DNA from: JANXLS01 sp038227045
Lineage (GTDB): Bacteria; Planctomycetota; SZUA-567; H5-PLA8
Direction: 5' to 3'
Assembly: GCA_038227045.1 (NCBI GenBank)
Contig: JBBRQD010000219.1
Location: 1 to 5,209 of the forward strand
DNA length: 5,209 nucleotides
Program-made: the position numbers and the translations under genes
Notes under the pieces: model-generated
What the model was told of the DNA's origin: nothing
What the model saw: only the letters and a program-made list of their open reading frames with translations
Databases searched by the model: none
In this document: in pieces, positions 5,088-5,209 of the stretch
How positions within the stretch are numbered: the first letter of the stretch is position 1
How the letters are laid out: the number at the start of each line of letters is the position of its first letter

Positions 5088-5209
5088 CTAAAGCGTCATT
5101 ATCGCGCCGCGCCGGGCAAGTTGAACGAGGCGGTCGAGCAAAGGCGTATTGGGAAGATACGCCGTGCGAGACCAACGAAGTTCAACGCCGCCCGCCGCAA
5201 GCGAGAATG
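5088..5209 (-). CDS. 3' end of an unidentified gene (partial, right edge)
   Basis: A minus-strand frame runs in from the right edge and stops at TAG (complement of 5088-5090), giving 39 residues that include GGVELRWSRTAYLPNTPLL and end LVQLARRGAIMTL. The mix of hydrophobic and charged residues, and the ending in a helix-like segment, look like a real protein C-terminus. Its convergent placement 53 bp from the end of the cyclase gene is normal gene spacing. No family motif is recognisable. A plus-strand frame over the same bases is also open but gives a very basic, low-complexity peptide and is judged less likely. Confidence 0.5.
   Translation of the reverse strand, partial: FSLAAGGVELRWSRTAYLPNTPLLDRLVQLARRGAIMTL

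Noticed and set aside
5143..5163. perfect 7-bp hairpin GGCGTAT / ATACGCC as a terminator
   Set aside because: It lies inside the probable minus-strand coding tail, upstream of its stop codon, and has no T-run.
4408..5175. 255-residue minus-strand open frame
   Set aside because: It lies opposite the PAS3-GGDEF coding sequence, whose motifs are unmistakable, so it is a shadow frame.

Overview
The window reads as chromosomal DNA of an environmental bacterium of moderately high GC. Coding regions are GC-rich, while several intergenic stretches are strikingly AT-rich. No rRNA, tRNA, transposase, integrase or CRISPR array is visible. I cannot fix the phylum. Degenerate pyrimidine-rich heptamer repeats between genes and the second PAS domain of the cyclase would fit a PVC-, Acidobacteria- or similar free-living lineage, but this is only an impression.

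Left part (1-1639), surface-sugar genes: the 3' tail of an unidentified gene (2-130, +), a soluble family 2 glycosyltransferase resembling polyprenyl-phosphate sugar synthases (206-922, +), and a convergent left-handed beta-helix sugar acyltransferase (1020-1514, -). The acyltransferase appears to have its own sigma70-type promoter (1601-1629, -). Heptamer repeats lie on both sides of the glycosyltransferase, and a 12-bp inverted repeat sits between the two convergent genes.

Middle and right part (1640-5034), signalling genes: a single-domain CheY-like response regulator (1640-2065, -); a divergently oriented XRE-type HTH repressor fused to an S24/LexA-like domain (2383-3099, +); and a three-PAS GGDEF diguanylate cyclase with intact active and inhibitory sites (3265-5034, +). 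The 317-bp region between the first two genes is rich in dyad symmetry, including a 12-bp inverted pair built on ATGCACAAT and a nearly concentric 17-bp palindrome. The 165-bp region before the cyclase holds two interleaved inverted repeats, a 12-codon mini-ORF and an imperfect 26-bp dyad beside the start codon.

Right edge (5088-5209): the C-terminal 39 codons of an unidentified gene run in from the right on the minus strand, convergent with the cyclase.

A plausible reading, which is inference only, is a small regulatory module. An S24-type repressor would control itself and perhaps the flanking response regulator and diguanylate cyclase, linking a signal to c-di-GMP and possibly to nearby polysaccharide genes. 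The most unusual points are the LexA-position lysine that appears replaced by arginine (Lys-Arg swapped to Arg-Lys) and the symmetric intergenic DNA around the repressor. I do not see a clearly new multi-gene system.
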